Of a stretch of DNA of 64,000 nucleotides, positions 49,089-61,172 are shown in pieces; position 1 is the stretch's first letter; each line of letters opens with the position of its first letter. The stretch covers positions 12,920,651 to 12,984,650 of the forward strand of contig OX387603.1 of NCBI GenBank assembly GCA_947568835.1. The letters run 5' to 3'. The notes beneath the pieces were generated by a model. The model made no database searches and was not told the DNA's origin. It saw only the letters and a program-made list of their open reading frames with translations. This DNA comes from Protonemura montana. Lineage: Eukaryota > Arthropoda > Insecta > Plecoptera > Nemouridae. Made by a program: the position numbers and the translations under genes.

Positions 49089-52000
49089 TTAGCATTGGAC
49101 TTGAGACAGCCAATTGCAGATGCGATTGACAACGTCATACGCTGTGTTTTCTGGGCATGTGTATTGGAACTGGGCGAAACCACCCTCATGGCTTTGGCAG
49201 AAGTAGAAAATGTGACAATTGGCCGGGTCGCGGACGTAGCCTTCCTTCTTGCACAGACCACTTGGTGTTGCACCAGTCGTTGTTGCAATCGTTGCCACTG
49301 TGGTTGCTGCAGCCTGTAAACATGTCATACCGTCTTGTTTCTTCCATCGCTATGAGGCTTGATCCATAAAAAATCAAGATGTCCAAATAAACTCCCCTGA
49401 AAGTAATTTGCTGTATTCACTAGATCAGTGCAAGGGTTAGCCCTAATAAATATTAAATACTCCCAAACTTATAGTCTATTCAGGTAAAGAACCACCCTGA
49501 CACAGCTATCTTCCACTAGTCACTCAACAGAGCTAATAGGCTGTGTGCTAACCATTTTTTCTGGAAGTACCAACCCTGCAAATACTATTTGATCATTTAT
49601 TCTAGAATATAGCCCATACAAACCCTATGTTCTTGTCAGTAGCCAATAAATTACGTATTAAACTTGGTCACTATTTTCTGGGTGAAATCGAATACATTAC
49701 ATAACAGTTTTGTACTCACTGTGGTAGTAGCGCTGGCAGTCGTTGTGGCAGGTGCAGCGGTTGTAGCTGGGGCTGCGGTTGTGGTTGGGGCTGCGGTCAC
49801 GGCTGGTCCATTTCCGATGAGCACTTCGTGGATGGTAGACAGCAGCGGGAACTTGGTACCCGTGCACAGACCCAAGAAGTCGTCTGTCTCCAGAGACCAA
49901 ATCATACCACCTCCCAATCCCAGTGAAAGAACAAGCTCGCTCTGAAACAAACAGATTTCATCTATTATTAGCAGAAATGATGTGCTTTTCGTTATTCATT
50001 AAATCTACGATTTAATTTATCAGGTGTCTTCATGTGTCGTTAAGTTCATTTACAGGTTCAAGAAATTGCAGTAGTACTAGCTGAACTTTGTCATTTTTAG
50101 CACAAATGGATCATGCTATGGACCTTTCTTGCAAGTGTAAAACTAGTAAGTCTCTCACTCTTTAATACTTTGGTTGAAATTAGAAATCAACAATTATAGA
50201 GACACTCTGAAGTTGATGCTTCAACAAAGTTTTCTAAGTAAAATCTCGACTTAATAATTAAAGGAGCTCACCTTAGCCCTGATGGACCTGGAGTCGTCAT
50301 AGCCGACCCAAACGTCGCCTTTGCTTGCGAAGGGTACCTGCTGCTCTTCGTCCCAAGACACTTGCCATCCACCGGCACTCTGCTGTTCGCAGATCTGACA
50401 CCAGAAAAATACATGGGTCAAAAAAGGATAAGACTAGGATCTAAGAGCTATCTACCTAAGATCTAGGATCTAGGACTAGGATCTATCTCACCGTAATACA
50501 TCCATAACTTGGTGTGAATTTCCTTAAAATCTTTACTTTTTGTGTTTTTTTGACCTTTTGACATTGTTCGTTCAAATTTGAGAGTTTGACTCGACTAGCT
50601 CCTTTCCACCTTAACGTGAACATTTTAAAATACATTATGTACTCAACACTTCGCATACACAGGACTAGTAACAATAGTACTCATAATAAAACACAGTGAC
50701 TGACTATGCTGAAAGTAAGTAGTACGTACCTCATTATATCCCAGCATGCCTGCCTCTTGCGTGTACGGGCCTAGGGGGCCAGCTCCTCCAGACGGAGATC
50801 CCAGCCGTCGGGCTGCAGTGGTCAGGGAGTAGCTGCGTCCATATGTTCCCATTCCCAGAATCAGCTTGCTTGGGGCCGCGCCTTGAGAGAGCCAGAAGTG
50901 CACGCTAGCGTTCTGTGGACACAAGTCATGGGGAGGTTAGCACCAACAGTTAAAATGTTAGAAAGGGTTGAAAATAAAATTTTAAACTAGAATTAAAGGA
51001 ATTAGTATGGCAGATTTTCATCCAGATATTCGTCGTTGATTGTGGATGTGGTCAAAAATGTTGCCTACTTATTCTAAGTAAAGTATGGCCAAGAATTAAG
51101 ATTTGAACTATAGTGTTTTGAAGATACTGGAGAATTAACATGCAATCAATGGAGATTTTAGGCATTTAGTTACGTGCCATGCATGTATGTATGGACCCAA
51201 TTATAGCTAACAATATGCCAGTGATTAAAAAAAAAAAAAATCCATTCTGCACATTGCTTAAGCAATACTAATTAGTAAAAATATCTCTCAAGAGTGAGAA
51301 AACTTCAATAAAACTTTGCCAAGATACAAAAAGATAGGCTTGGGACAAAAACAGTGCAACTCAGAAACCATAGTTTATGTTGGGATATAAATCCATGTAG
51401 CAATGCTGATACTTCAAACTTTAGAAAGGAAAGTTAGGATATGCCCACTCACCACGTTGAGCTCTCGCGATTCGGCAGACCTGTCGGTGGAACTGGCATA
51501 GAGCGGTGCGTTCTGTCCAGTGACTGACTCCCATGGACCGTGAAGGTCATAGGTCATGATGTTGATAAAGTCCAAGTACCTGGTGGAACACAGCACAATC
51601 AGGGCTGGATTTTGGGTTTGGGGACCATAATGGATATTAATTCAAATTAACAACCACTTACAAAAGCAAATCACATTCAAAAGAGTATTTTTTCGTTCAC
51701 AATTATCAAAGGATCTGAAATATTCTGACCTCTTTTGAAGTGGATGTTTAGGTCACTGAAATTGTTCTAATTGAGAACAAATTGTTCCTACACACAGGTG
51801 TTAGCTGGTAGGTAAATGGTAAGGTGTTACCTGGCTGGGTGTAAAATGGTAGATAAAATAGATAAATAGATCAATAGATAAAGATAGTAGATAAATTGTG
51901 GGTTGATGATCATTAATGGTAAGGCAGAGAAACTTACCGGCTGAGAGTGGGAATGTCGTACGAAGTCTCAACAGAGGCTTGGCTTGCGGCAACAGCAGCC

Positions 52001-53423
52001 GATAACAGAAGACCGTTCTCGTCAAACTTAACTCTCATCTCCTTCAGCAGAAGTCCAAAGGTGGTCTGCAAAGAATGAAACATGTAGGGTTGTAGAACGG
52101 TTGTAGTCATGTTTTCACACTGTTTTTGTATTCTAATATAAAATCTGGTCAGGTTAAATCTATCGTAATAGTTATTTACGAATTCTAACAAGAGATAACA
52201 TTTTTTCTCAGTCAGGTGGGACTGAAAAATAAGTGAGCTTTGGTATTGATTAAAAAATCTTTCCTTCTAAACGTTGTAATCTGAATCTTAAGACATACCT
52301 TGTCACTGGCAGCTCCTCCACGCTGAGCGGGATACTCCCAGTCGAGGTCGAAGCCGTCGAAGTTGTACTTCTTCACAAAAGCGATGGCGTTGTTGATGAA
52401 TGCCGCCCTGGTTAAAGGATTTGCCATAACTTGCGAGAAGACAACCGATCCTTCATTCCATCCGCCGACAGCGACCAAAGTCTTCACGCTTGGGTTCGAG
52501 TTCTTGATAGCGTTGAATCTGGCTAAGCCGTCTGCAAAGTACCACAAGAGTTAAGAAAGTACACAGAAATTTTAACTTTCCATACATATATTATACATTG
52601 AAGAGATTCAAGACGTTTGAATGGCCCAATGGGTGTACAGCAAATCTTGAGCCTTGAAAGTAATAAAGAGCAGTGAATACTGTCTGATATATTTTTTGCA
52701 TGTACCCACTTTATGCCAGTTTGGACTTGCCATTGACCTGTTGACAATGGTTATAAAATATGGTTGGTTCAAAATATGCTTCAGTTTGACCAAAATGTGA
52801 CAAAAGCTGCAAAAGCAGAACAAAATGTCTCACAACTAGGCAAAATTGAGCTGAAATACTATGGTATGGATCAAAATCTGACCACACTCACTGAGGTTCA
52901 GGTCGTGCCATGTGTCCAGGATGCGAATGCCTCCTGTAGCATCGATGCCGACGAAGGAGTAGATGAGATGCGTGCACAGGTGGGAATCGATGGTTTCCAC
53001 GGTGAACTTTCCGTTGCCCTGGCGATAGCCAGCCCAGCTGCCAAAGTAACACACCACCTTGTCTGCAGCGAAGCAAAGAACAGGCTTGTTAATCAGCGTC
53101 TGATTTACCCTTGGGATAATTATGCTACAACCTTGGACGCCAAAGGTTTAAATTGAGCTCTGAAGATAACGTAAGAGAACAAGCCATGATTTCCAAAAAG
53201 AAAATTAACATCTTTGCAGAAAGCAAAATGCTTGTTAGAGTAATATTTTTTTCTTAAAATATTTCTGGCACTGAAATTGTAAAAAAAAAAATTACTAAAA
53301 AAATTAAAGTATAGAATTTTGTGTTGTTACGTAAAAAAAATGAAAACACTTGCTCTGTGCAGCTGCCAAGTCTGCGTAGCACGCCACCAGCACGAAAACT
53401 GCAAGACAATGCACGACTCTCAT
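49089..53423 (-). CDS. Secreted GH18 chitinase with CBM14 chitin-binding domain
   Basis: Nine coding exons, 5' to 3': 53423-53354, 53062-52892, 52531-52299, 52065-51938, 51579-51453, 50912-50730, 50394-50272, 49941-49720 and 49313-49089. They give 493 residues. It hydrolyses beta-1,4 bonds of chitin outside the cell. Residues 1-22 are a signal peptide. The GH18 barrel runs from about 24 to 395, beginning KVVCYFGSWAGYR. It has VAVGGWNEGS near 100-109 and the catalytic DGFDLDWEYP with D139, D142, D144 and the acid E146. Further on are MTYDLHGPWE, LGMGTYGRSYSL and a late GGGMIWSLETDDF. A Thr/Ala/Pro-rich, probably O-glycosylated linker follows at about 398-435, then a CBM14 domain with six cysteines (C440 to C493). 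Size and order match arthropod and AMCase-type chitinases. The first coding intron appears to be GC-AG, since only that donor (GCAAGT at 53353-53348) keeps the frame. An untranslated exon and a TATA promoter lie upstream. Confidence 0.94.
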
Positions 53424-54743
53424 CTCCAGGCTGCAAGGAAAATCAAAAAGTAACAGCAAGTGAAACACAAGCGTGTGCTTCCCACACTAACGTCTCAGTT
53501 TGGTTTCTTGATATCCATGTGACTTTCTGTTCATTTGTTTGTAATGTTGGAGCCAAACTCTGGAGCCAATCCTAACATAATTTTATGAATAAATACAAAA
53601 ACACTTAATTTAATCTTATTTTCAATAGGTACTTAAAAAATTTGGTTTCTTCCTCATAACTGTCGCTGATGCTGTCATTCTCTCATTTAAAATTATTCTC
53701 ATTGCTCTTCTATTAAGTTTTTGCAATCTACCAATATCACCTTGCGATTATAAAAAATGGTCTTGCAGTATAGAAAATGTGGTTCCACTATCCTCATGTA
53801 TGTTACCTTCCTGGTCCACATGGACAGACAATTTCCAACCCTGGATAAATATCCTAACTTTTTACTAACTTTTTTACATACATAGTCTAGATTACTTTAG
53901 GGAAATCTCCTTAAAATTTTTATTAAATTATTATCATTAAGTTCAAATACGCGTTTAAAATAAGTGTGAGGTATCGATTCAACAATTGCCGCTGTGCTAT
54001 GTACAAAGTACATATTATTGTACATTATTGTACATATTATACATATTTAAAAAATCTAAAAAATTACACACACTACTGCTAGGGGATCTGTACAGATTAA
54101 TCATTCTGTACTTTACTAATTTACCATTGAAATTTACTTGCAAATCAACCACTATCATCCACAGTTCCTTATCTTTACAGTACCTTTCTTTGACACTTTA
54201 TCCTATTAAGCTAGTCTCACCCGTCATGCTCCCCGTGTTTTATTTTTTAACCATTCCAGGAAAATTCTGGGTTTCCTCTCTAACAGGAAAAATGGACATG
54301 CCCTATTTAATTCCTGACTCTAATTCGGCATATCCAGAAAGATTTTGTGGCAATTACAAATTTTTATTCCTCCTTTTCACGTGTCCTCTTTCACCCATTC
54401 TAGGAAAATTCCGGGGTTTCTTCCTCACTGAAAAATAGAGATGCTCTTTTTCATCCCTGGCTAGTTTGGCATTTCCAGAAAGCTCTTATGGCGATTGCAA
54501 ATTAGTTCAGAATTCATCCCAAGGATCCCAGAACCTCTACTGACAAACTCCTTGTCCACCCCAGAATTAGAAAAAAGGGACGAGTTAGTGAATATGTTCG
54601 GGATTATTGTTTCCCACAAAAACTATTACTTTCAGTGATAGATAATTCTCTTCCAGCTAAGACAGCTTGAATTAAAGTACATTTTACAGGCACAGTCACT
54701 CGTAAATATTCAGAGCAGCAATGTAGAATAAAAATGAACTCAC

Positions 54744-54795
54744 CTGTTGAAATCACAAGACGCGAAGGTGATAACAGCCAGAAGGAGGCTTGAAT
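54744..54795 (-). other. Noncoding first exon of the chitinase gene
   Basis: From the predicted start site to the donor TCAACAG|GTGAGT, whose last exon base is 54744. It contains no ATG. The coding exon has its own acceptor, TTGCAG|CCTGGAG, with the exon starting at 53430, seven bases before the start codon. The intron between them is about 1.3 kb. Confidence 0.65.
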
Positions 54796-54828
54796 GATAT
54801 CCCACTGAATTTCTGGCCTTCTTATATA
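54792..54828 (-). promoter_or_regulatory. Chitinase core promoter: TATA box and initiator
   Basis: On the minus strand TATATAA occupies 54828-54822 and an initiator TCATTC occupies 54797-54792. The inferred start A is at 54795, about 30 bp downstream of the TATA box, the classical spacing. A second initiator-like TCAGT at 54808-54804 is too close to the TATA box to be preferred. Focused TATA promoters fit a regulated secreted enzyme. Confidence 0.65.
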
Positions 54829-55527
54829 CCTAAATATCTGGCAGGAAAGGTATTAAACCACTGAGAGCAATGACGCACCTCATATTATTTTAGAATAATC
54901 CTAAACCAACCCCATGGACCAAGGAAAATCCTTTATTATTCACAACATCAAATAGATTATGAGGACGTGATGATGAACAGACGTTTCCACACAACACCAT
55001 AGGTCTTAAGCGAGGCAGTATTTTATGGTATTCAATTTATTTGCTTAATAGATGTAACAAACGCATGCACGTACATTTCTAGAAAATATTTAATTTGCAA
55101 GGCGTTGTTTTGTTTGATGAGCAAATACTACAATGAGCTCGCCCGGAACTATGTGGAAATCTACTTCATTGGAAAAACCACTCCATGGGTTACAATATGC
55201 TAAATGTTTAGACTGCTAAATGAGCATTGGGCTGTCACTATTATTCTGAAATGACACTGATTGTTTTGTTAACATTAACACCTTAGAGCTAATATTTGGA
55301 TAAATAAACACACTTTTATATCAACTACGACAACGTCGACTACACACATGGCTTAAGTCCATAATCTACTTGTTTTATTATCAGAATCGTAAAAGTAGTA
55401 ATTCAAAATTACTATTTGATTACGGATGAGTGATGACCTTCAAAAGAGATGTTAGATCACAATATAACACTTTTAAACGTTTACTATACTCATTCATCAT
55501 GGCTCACCCATCATTACGCATCTAAAT
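54829..55527. other. Intergenic AT-rich DNA upstream of chitinase
   Basis: Holds whatever distal chitinase control sequences exist; no coding frame, RNA gene or repeat was recognised before the SINE target site at 55528. Confidence 0.5.
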
Positions 55528-55540
55528 TTTGCTATCCACA
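55528..55540 (+). repeat. Target-site duplication, left copy, of the 5S SINE
   Basis: TTTGCTATCCACA, identical to 55993-56005. Perfect identity suggests a fairly recent insertion. Confidence 0.9.
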
Positions 55541-55992
55541 CCGAACGGTTTGGTATGTTGGAAACACCAGTTCTCGTTAGATCTCCAAAGTTAAGCAACA
55601 CTGCGCTGGGTCAGGTATTGGATGGGTGACCATCATACACATGACCAGTTCTGTTCGGTAGAGAGGTTGGAGGGATGCAAGTTAGTACAGCACCTTCACT
55701 CGCCTTGCTTATCAACCCCTCGACAGCATGGATTTGTGGAGGAATCCTGTTGTTCTTATTGTACCGTCCTTCGGAAGGGACGCTTAGCCGGTGGTCCCCT
55801 TGGTGCTCTTCGACAGGAGTAGGCTACGTGCCGGTAGCGGGTTTCCCCTCCTTCCTTCTAGACTAGGTTAGGTTCATCATCATCCTCATCATCATCCACT
55901 ACTTCACCGACGCCATTAGACCAGTGCCGCATGGCCAGATGTCAAAACAGTACGTCGTTAAACACCACAAATAATAATAATAATAATAATAA
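55541..55992 (+). mobile_element. 5S-rRNA-derived SINE, full length, with target-site duplication
   Basis: The first ~120 bp align along the whole length of 5S rRNA: ggtatgttggaaacacc, cagttctcgttagatc, aaagttaagcaac, then ggtattggatgggtgacc, ending gttctgttcggtag. This includes the internal promoter region that recruits RNA polymerase III. The rest is a non-5S body (motifs gccggtggtcc, ggctacgtgccggta and cctccttccttcta) and a tail reading cgtcgttaaacacc before a (TAA)n repeat. The 13-bp string TTTGCTATCCACA occurs immediately before (55528-55540) and after (55993-56005), so the borders are exact and insertion was by LINE-type retrotransposition. Such 5S-headed elements form the SINE3 class. 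Confidence 0.92.
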
Positions 55993-56005
55993 TTTGCTAT
56001 CCACA
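55993..56005 (+). repeat. Target-site duplication, right copy, of the 5S SINE
   Basis: TTTGCTATCCACA directly after the (TAA)n tail, matching 55528-55540. Confidence 0.9.
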
Positions 56006-57707
56006 TTTTGGGGACTGCCTAGGGAAAAAATAGTGGGGTAGAATAAGTTCCAATAACCAAAATAAGAGATACTTCTAGCAGGTTTTCTTCAGCTTTCTGC
56101 TAAGTTGCTCCCTCTCTCTCTCTTTCCTTGCAATGTGAAAAAAATGCGAGACAAAATAAAATTCGAAGATTTGTAAAATAAACTGACTTTATTTTCAACA
56201 ATGAAGAGATTACAGCAATCACATATTGATAAATGCAGCCTTGAAGGCCACTAAAATGACAAATACAATGAATGGCTCAACATTTTATGCATAAAATACC
56301 TAAACACATCTTTGTTACTGGCATAATAATGCCGATAACAATGTTTATTTAATGAAACCCACTTGACCACATTACCTTGTTTCCACTTAGGTGAATAGGT
56401 CATACACGATGAAAACTGTTACTAAAGTTACTAAAGTTATTAACGCCAGTACAATACAAGAAAATTAATTTATGATAAAGTGATTATTATGATAATTATG
56501 TCTAGCCTGTGAGAGAAGATACCACTTCAAAGCCGTAATATGAATTTGTTTCCACATACTCTTTAAGCAAAAATGGATCTTGAAGACTTTGATTTGGTGC
56601 CATCTCTTCACAGAATTGACAAGAGCACTGAGTAATCTAGGATCTTTTGGCGATGAGATTCAAAACCAGATAGCAACTTATTTCGAATTAACTAGAATGC
56701 AATAAATTATCAACTAATAGTAAAGCTGCATACAAATGCATGTTAGCACCCAGTCTATTAGCCGTGAAGACTAGTTCCAAAGCACCGTCACGTTTTTCAA
56801 CTCACACTGATTACCAAATTGAGCATCGTCTTCCTCAATGCACGTAATCAGAAAAACATAGAGCATTTTGGAACCAACCTTCTTTCGATATTTGTCTCTA
56901 GCTGTTTTAAACTAACTAATTAGTAAAATAGACTAAGAAAAATAATACTCGAGTATATTTATCACTCAACGTTACATTATGTGCAAAACAACACTACTTG
57001 TTGCTGTCGAAATGTGTCCACTAGTATCTACCCTTTATACTAGACTATCAAATTGCATCGCAAACCGTAGAACAACTGACGTAACGACAGAGCAGGCATC
57101 ACCTGATGTGATCGTATATGCTGTAGTTTTCACTTGAGTCGAATTTCTGATTGTGAAAACGGTAGTATTAATTAATGCAATATGCTCAGACTTTGAATAA
57201 ATAAGAAAAAAAAATGCACAGTAATAGAATTGAAATAAGACAATTTACAAATACTGCAAAATGTAAATGTGTAGTCGAATCAGACAACTTCCAAAAATGT
57301 CGATTACTGCTTGAGCAGGTCAAGACCACTTTAGTATTTTCAGGATAAGAACCACCAATTAAAATAGCAACTTCGTAACGTCTTAATAATATTTGCCCGT
57401 AACATCTAATGGACAAAAAGGCTGTCTAATCCTGAAAACTACACAATAATCTGTGACTTGTTCACCGATTGTTTTTGAAATCCCATTAAGAAAGTACAAG
57501 GTAATTGATATCCGTTTGTCCCTTCACAACTAAACCAATTATTGCCAGTTCCAATTGCAGTTATAAATTGCATTGACACACCAAATTACTGCAGTTGTTA
57601 CGATTTTGCAGCCACCTGTCATAGACTCAAGGGAAAATCAGCGTAAGACAACCAAGAACAGAATTTTTGCCGACGAAGATACCGATGATTCCACGGCTTG
57701 TTGGACT
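56006..57707. other. Intergenic and 3'UTR DNA downstream of the Bcl-2 family gene
   Basis: AT-rich with a CT-rich run near 56110. The part next to 57707 holds the 3'UTR of the minus-strand Bcl-2 family gene. No other exon was seen on either strand. Confidence 0.5.
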
Positions 57708-59771
57708 TTAGCGAGCGCTGCGGATCAGCGCTATGAGCCCAACGATTGCAATGCACGCTACCCCAACCTTGGCTGCCGTGTACACCATGTTAGCAGAATC
57801 GTCCAGGATAGCAGACTGCAGGAAATGGAACACGGGCTTAAATTTACAGGCATTAAATTGTGTTTGGTATAGAGTGTTATAATAATGATTCTATGTTAGC
57901 AAAACTTGAGAAATGCACACTGAGGGAAATACAAAAAAGCTGGAACTACAGCTGGTAAGTTACGGCTAGTGCAGGGGATCACTCGAGTATGCAAGGTCGG
58001 GAGCTTTTTAGGACCAAAAGTCAACCATAACAGGGCAAAACTGTTTACTACATCACGGCTCTGAACCTCTTTAAATCGAACCTCTATAAATCGTTATTGA
58101 TGTAGTGATTCAAATTATTTACGTATAACTGTGAAAATTATTTTACCTGAGCTATTTAAATGAGAACAACCAATGTTGTATCAATAAGATTTCTAGGCGA
58201 CGGTATATTGACAAACTTTGACAAACACCCAAATTTAACACCACAATCTTTTTTCAAACATGTACCAGAATCTACTCATCAACGTCATCAACTCACCCAT
58301 CCGCCATTCTGCTGCACCCACACGCTAAAAGTGTCTACGATGTACACCTGCGTCCAGTCCACTAGCTGGTGGAAGCACTGAGTGAGCTTCTCGCTCAACG
58401 CTCGAATGGTTAAGTCAGCACAGAAGAAGAACAGCACAACTACCCGCTCGGAAGTCACCTTGCCTTCCTGGAAGGTAATAAATTGGAAATTTACAGCAGC
58501 TTGTGAGCTAGTCAGTAACGATCAAGTCCAGATGTGAATGGAACATAAGTAGATCTCCCGATTGTTTCAAATGTTAGGAAACTCGTTGGTTTCTCTCTTG
58601 TAGAATGATAAACCTCCACTAGAGTAACATTTTACAACCACTCCTAGGCATTCACAGCTATCTCTCTTCCACACAGCAATTAAAAAAAAATATATATTTC
58701 TAGATATATATTACAAGAACAGCGTTGCTCAAGGCTCAGTTTGGTGGTTACCTGGAAGAGGGAAGCCAGCAGGTCGTGAAAGGATGCGCAGTCGAGGGTC
58801 TGAAGGTCCACACGGGATGCGCGGTGGCGTACGAGCTCTCTCTGCTCGGATGCAGCAAACGCATCCGCAACCACACGCAGGCTTTTACGTATGCGTACGC
58901 TAGCAGTCAAACTCTGAGAGTACCTGCATAGCATCAGATATTAATTAATATTTAGCAAAGACCAGAAATATGAGTTTTCCATCATAACAGATCCGAATAA
59001 AATCGGATTTCTCAGGCCTTAGTCCTCATACCCTAGATCGAGACGGGCCTCCCTCCACGGATCCATGCTCGGTGGCTCACGGACATGAACAGTTCGCATC
59101 TCCTCGTGCAAAAACCGCATGTAGAGATCCCTGCCAAGAATTGCTGTATCGCGACTCTGAGGTGCTGGCTGTGTCCCTTCTAAACCAAACCTTGGAGCAG
59201 GCTCAGTCGATTGCTTCACAACTTCGTCTCTTACTTTATCTTGAAGAAGCCTCTTGTCTTCCTGCACAGTCGATTCTTTTCCTTCTCCCTGCTGGTTGTA
59301 AGCCGCGTCTGAATGCCCATTAGAAGCCAAAACTCGATCTATTCCTCTGCTAGGTTTATCTGCATCTCTTGTAACACTCACATCAGATTCAACTTTCTTG
59401 ATAGAACTTGGTGATGTTACATTAGCTTCTTTTAAGGTTTTTACTGAAATAGGTACCATAGCTATCGGAGTACTGGCTCGGACTTTTACTTTGCGAGAAG
59501 CAGGCTTATTTCCTCTTCGACCTGCAGCTGTGCTAGAAGTATTTGGACTCTTTTCGGATCGAGGTGTTATAGGTGCCGTAGTTGCAGCAGGTGAGGTTTT
59601 ACGACTCTGAAGCATGTTCAACACAGTAGGATCTACAGTTACACCAGGAGACGTGATTAGATTTTCCGTAGCTGGTTGAACCCATGGACCGTCGCCGTTG
59701 GTCTCCTCCATAGAGACATTCTCCGTTTTCTTTTCGCGAGGCGCAACTCGAGGAGGCATAGTTCCAACCAT
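57708..59771 (-). CDS. Bax-like Bcl-2 family protein with long N-terminal extension
   Basis: Four coding exons join in phase: 59771-59032, 58923-58752, 58467-58297 and 57815-57708, giving 396 residues. Bcl-2 proteins of the Bax/Bak type control mitochondrial outer-membrane permeability in apoptosis. Seen here: a helix-1-like stretch ILGRDLYMRFLHEEM at 211-225; a BH3-like SLRVVADAF at 261-269, with alanine where glycine is usual before the key aspartate; and BH1 ERVVVLFFFCADLTIRAL near 311-328, without the usual NWGR. BH2 WVQQNGGW at 354-361 is split from the next exon right after GGW, as in other family genes. The C-terminal tail anchor at about 372-391 ends IRSAR. Residues 1-205 are Ser/Thr/Pro/Lys-rich and look disordered, against a total of about 190-210 residues for Bax and Bak. 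The ATG at 59771 is the first in frame after a TAG. Bax-like rather than Bok-like is judged from the BH1-BH2 region. Confidence 0.86.
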
Positions 59772-59810
59772 TGCTACCTACCTCGAGTGGTAGACTTAGT
59801 CGTGAAATAT

Positions 59811-60170
59811 TCTGAAATTATTTTAATAATATTAGAATTTTCGTCAACGCACAAAAGAAAGATTAAGATTAATACATCATATGATGCAAGAAAGTCTTGG
59901 CTTATGCATCGATATAAATAGCGTCTACATGAAAACATACTTCGATTGATTGTTGGATTTATTGCTTGTTCTGGATAATTAAGAATTTCCTAATTAAAAT
60001 AATGTTAGCTACGAGTTATCTACGAATTACGACGAAAATCCACTTACATCTCTCAATACGATTTGCAGCAAACGATCGCTTTGCTCTTTCTTGATTCGGA
60101 TTGCACCACAGCCGTCTTGACATTTAAACGCCAAAGTCAGCTGCGCAGCTCATAGGTAACAGAAGGCTGT
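59811..60170 (-). other. 5'UTR exon, intron and promoter area of the Bcl-2 family gene
   Basis: An acceptor TTTCAG|AATATT starts the coding exon at 59811, and a donor GAGAT|GTAAGT ends an upstream exon at 60048. That exon has two short upstream frames: nine codons from an ATGAGCTGC, and about 26 codons from an ATGTCAAGA that ends at the splice junction. The transcription start is not defined; it is probably near 60170. Confidence 0.5.
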
Positions 60171-61172
60171 GGTGTGCAGTCAAACGTGACGCGGGAAGGT
60201 TGACAAAAAAAAAGTAAGATCATAGGTAAGATCAAATATTGTTTGTCACTTCATCTATGATATCTGACAGATTTTTATTTTCAGTGATTTTCAATTCTAG
60301 GCTAAACAAAGCCATTTTGCAAATACGACAATATGTGTAAACGGTTAGAAACTAACTGATGATAAGATAATGCTGTTGACGATAATATCCTTATGATTTG
60401 TCTTCTCTTAAAATTAAGAACCCTACAACCTACAATTATGGATCGCCACAAAAGCAACTGGAGCACACACCTCTACGGAAAGTTATTGTGACAGGCACTC
60501 CAATTACGGTGCAGTGTGGTTATTGACACAAATTACGTGTGCTATGCAACTATGTAGAACGACATTCCATATAAACAGTACCTTCCTAACTTAACCCAAC
60601 CCGGCAGATTTTGCCGGGTAACTTAGAACTTCTCCCGGCAGATTGATACTAAACGAACAACAGCACTAGAGCTAAATTTTACAGTCTCATAGATTTGAAT
60701 TCTATCACCAGCATAATATCAGTAATCTAGAGCAGTCCAAAGTTCCCTACTCAAATTTCGAACAAATTGATATGTTTTCTCCAATACAATAATTACATAA
60801 GGCCCTGTCCCATTGCACCGAAAACTGCCTCCTCTCTCTCCCTTGCTACACCCCCCCCCCCTCTCCTCCCATAAATAAATAATTGCATTCCATTGTAATG
60901 TGATTAAGTGTGTGTATTCGGTCAGACGAGTGTCACAATTTCTACGCGTTCCACACAAGAATCTAGAGCTGCATTCTAATAAGTTTGTGCAGGCCAAGCC
61001 GCAATCGCGAAGATGCAGCTTTCCCCAGTGACCCCCCCCCCCCCACCCCCCTCCCTACACATGGATGTTGAAATCTGGGCCAACAATCACAGCAAGAGCT
61101 TGTATAACACTGATGGCGCGAAGTGGACAGTCCATCCAGCTGCAACAACTATTCAGCGACCCCTTCCAGCAG
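60171..61172. other. Intergenic DNA with C-rich homopolymer runs
   Basis: Contains an 11-C run near 60851-60861 and a 13-C run at 61032-61044, and a pair of ccggcagatt repeats at about 60600-60645. No gene was recognised. Confidence 0.5.
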
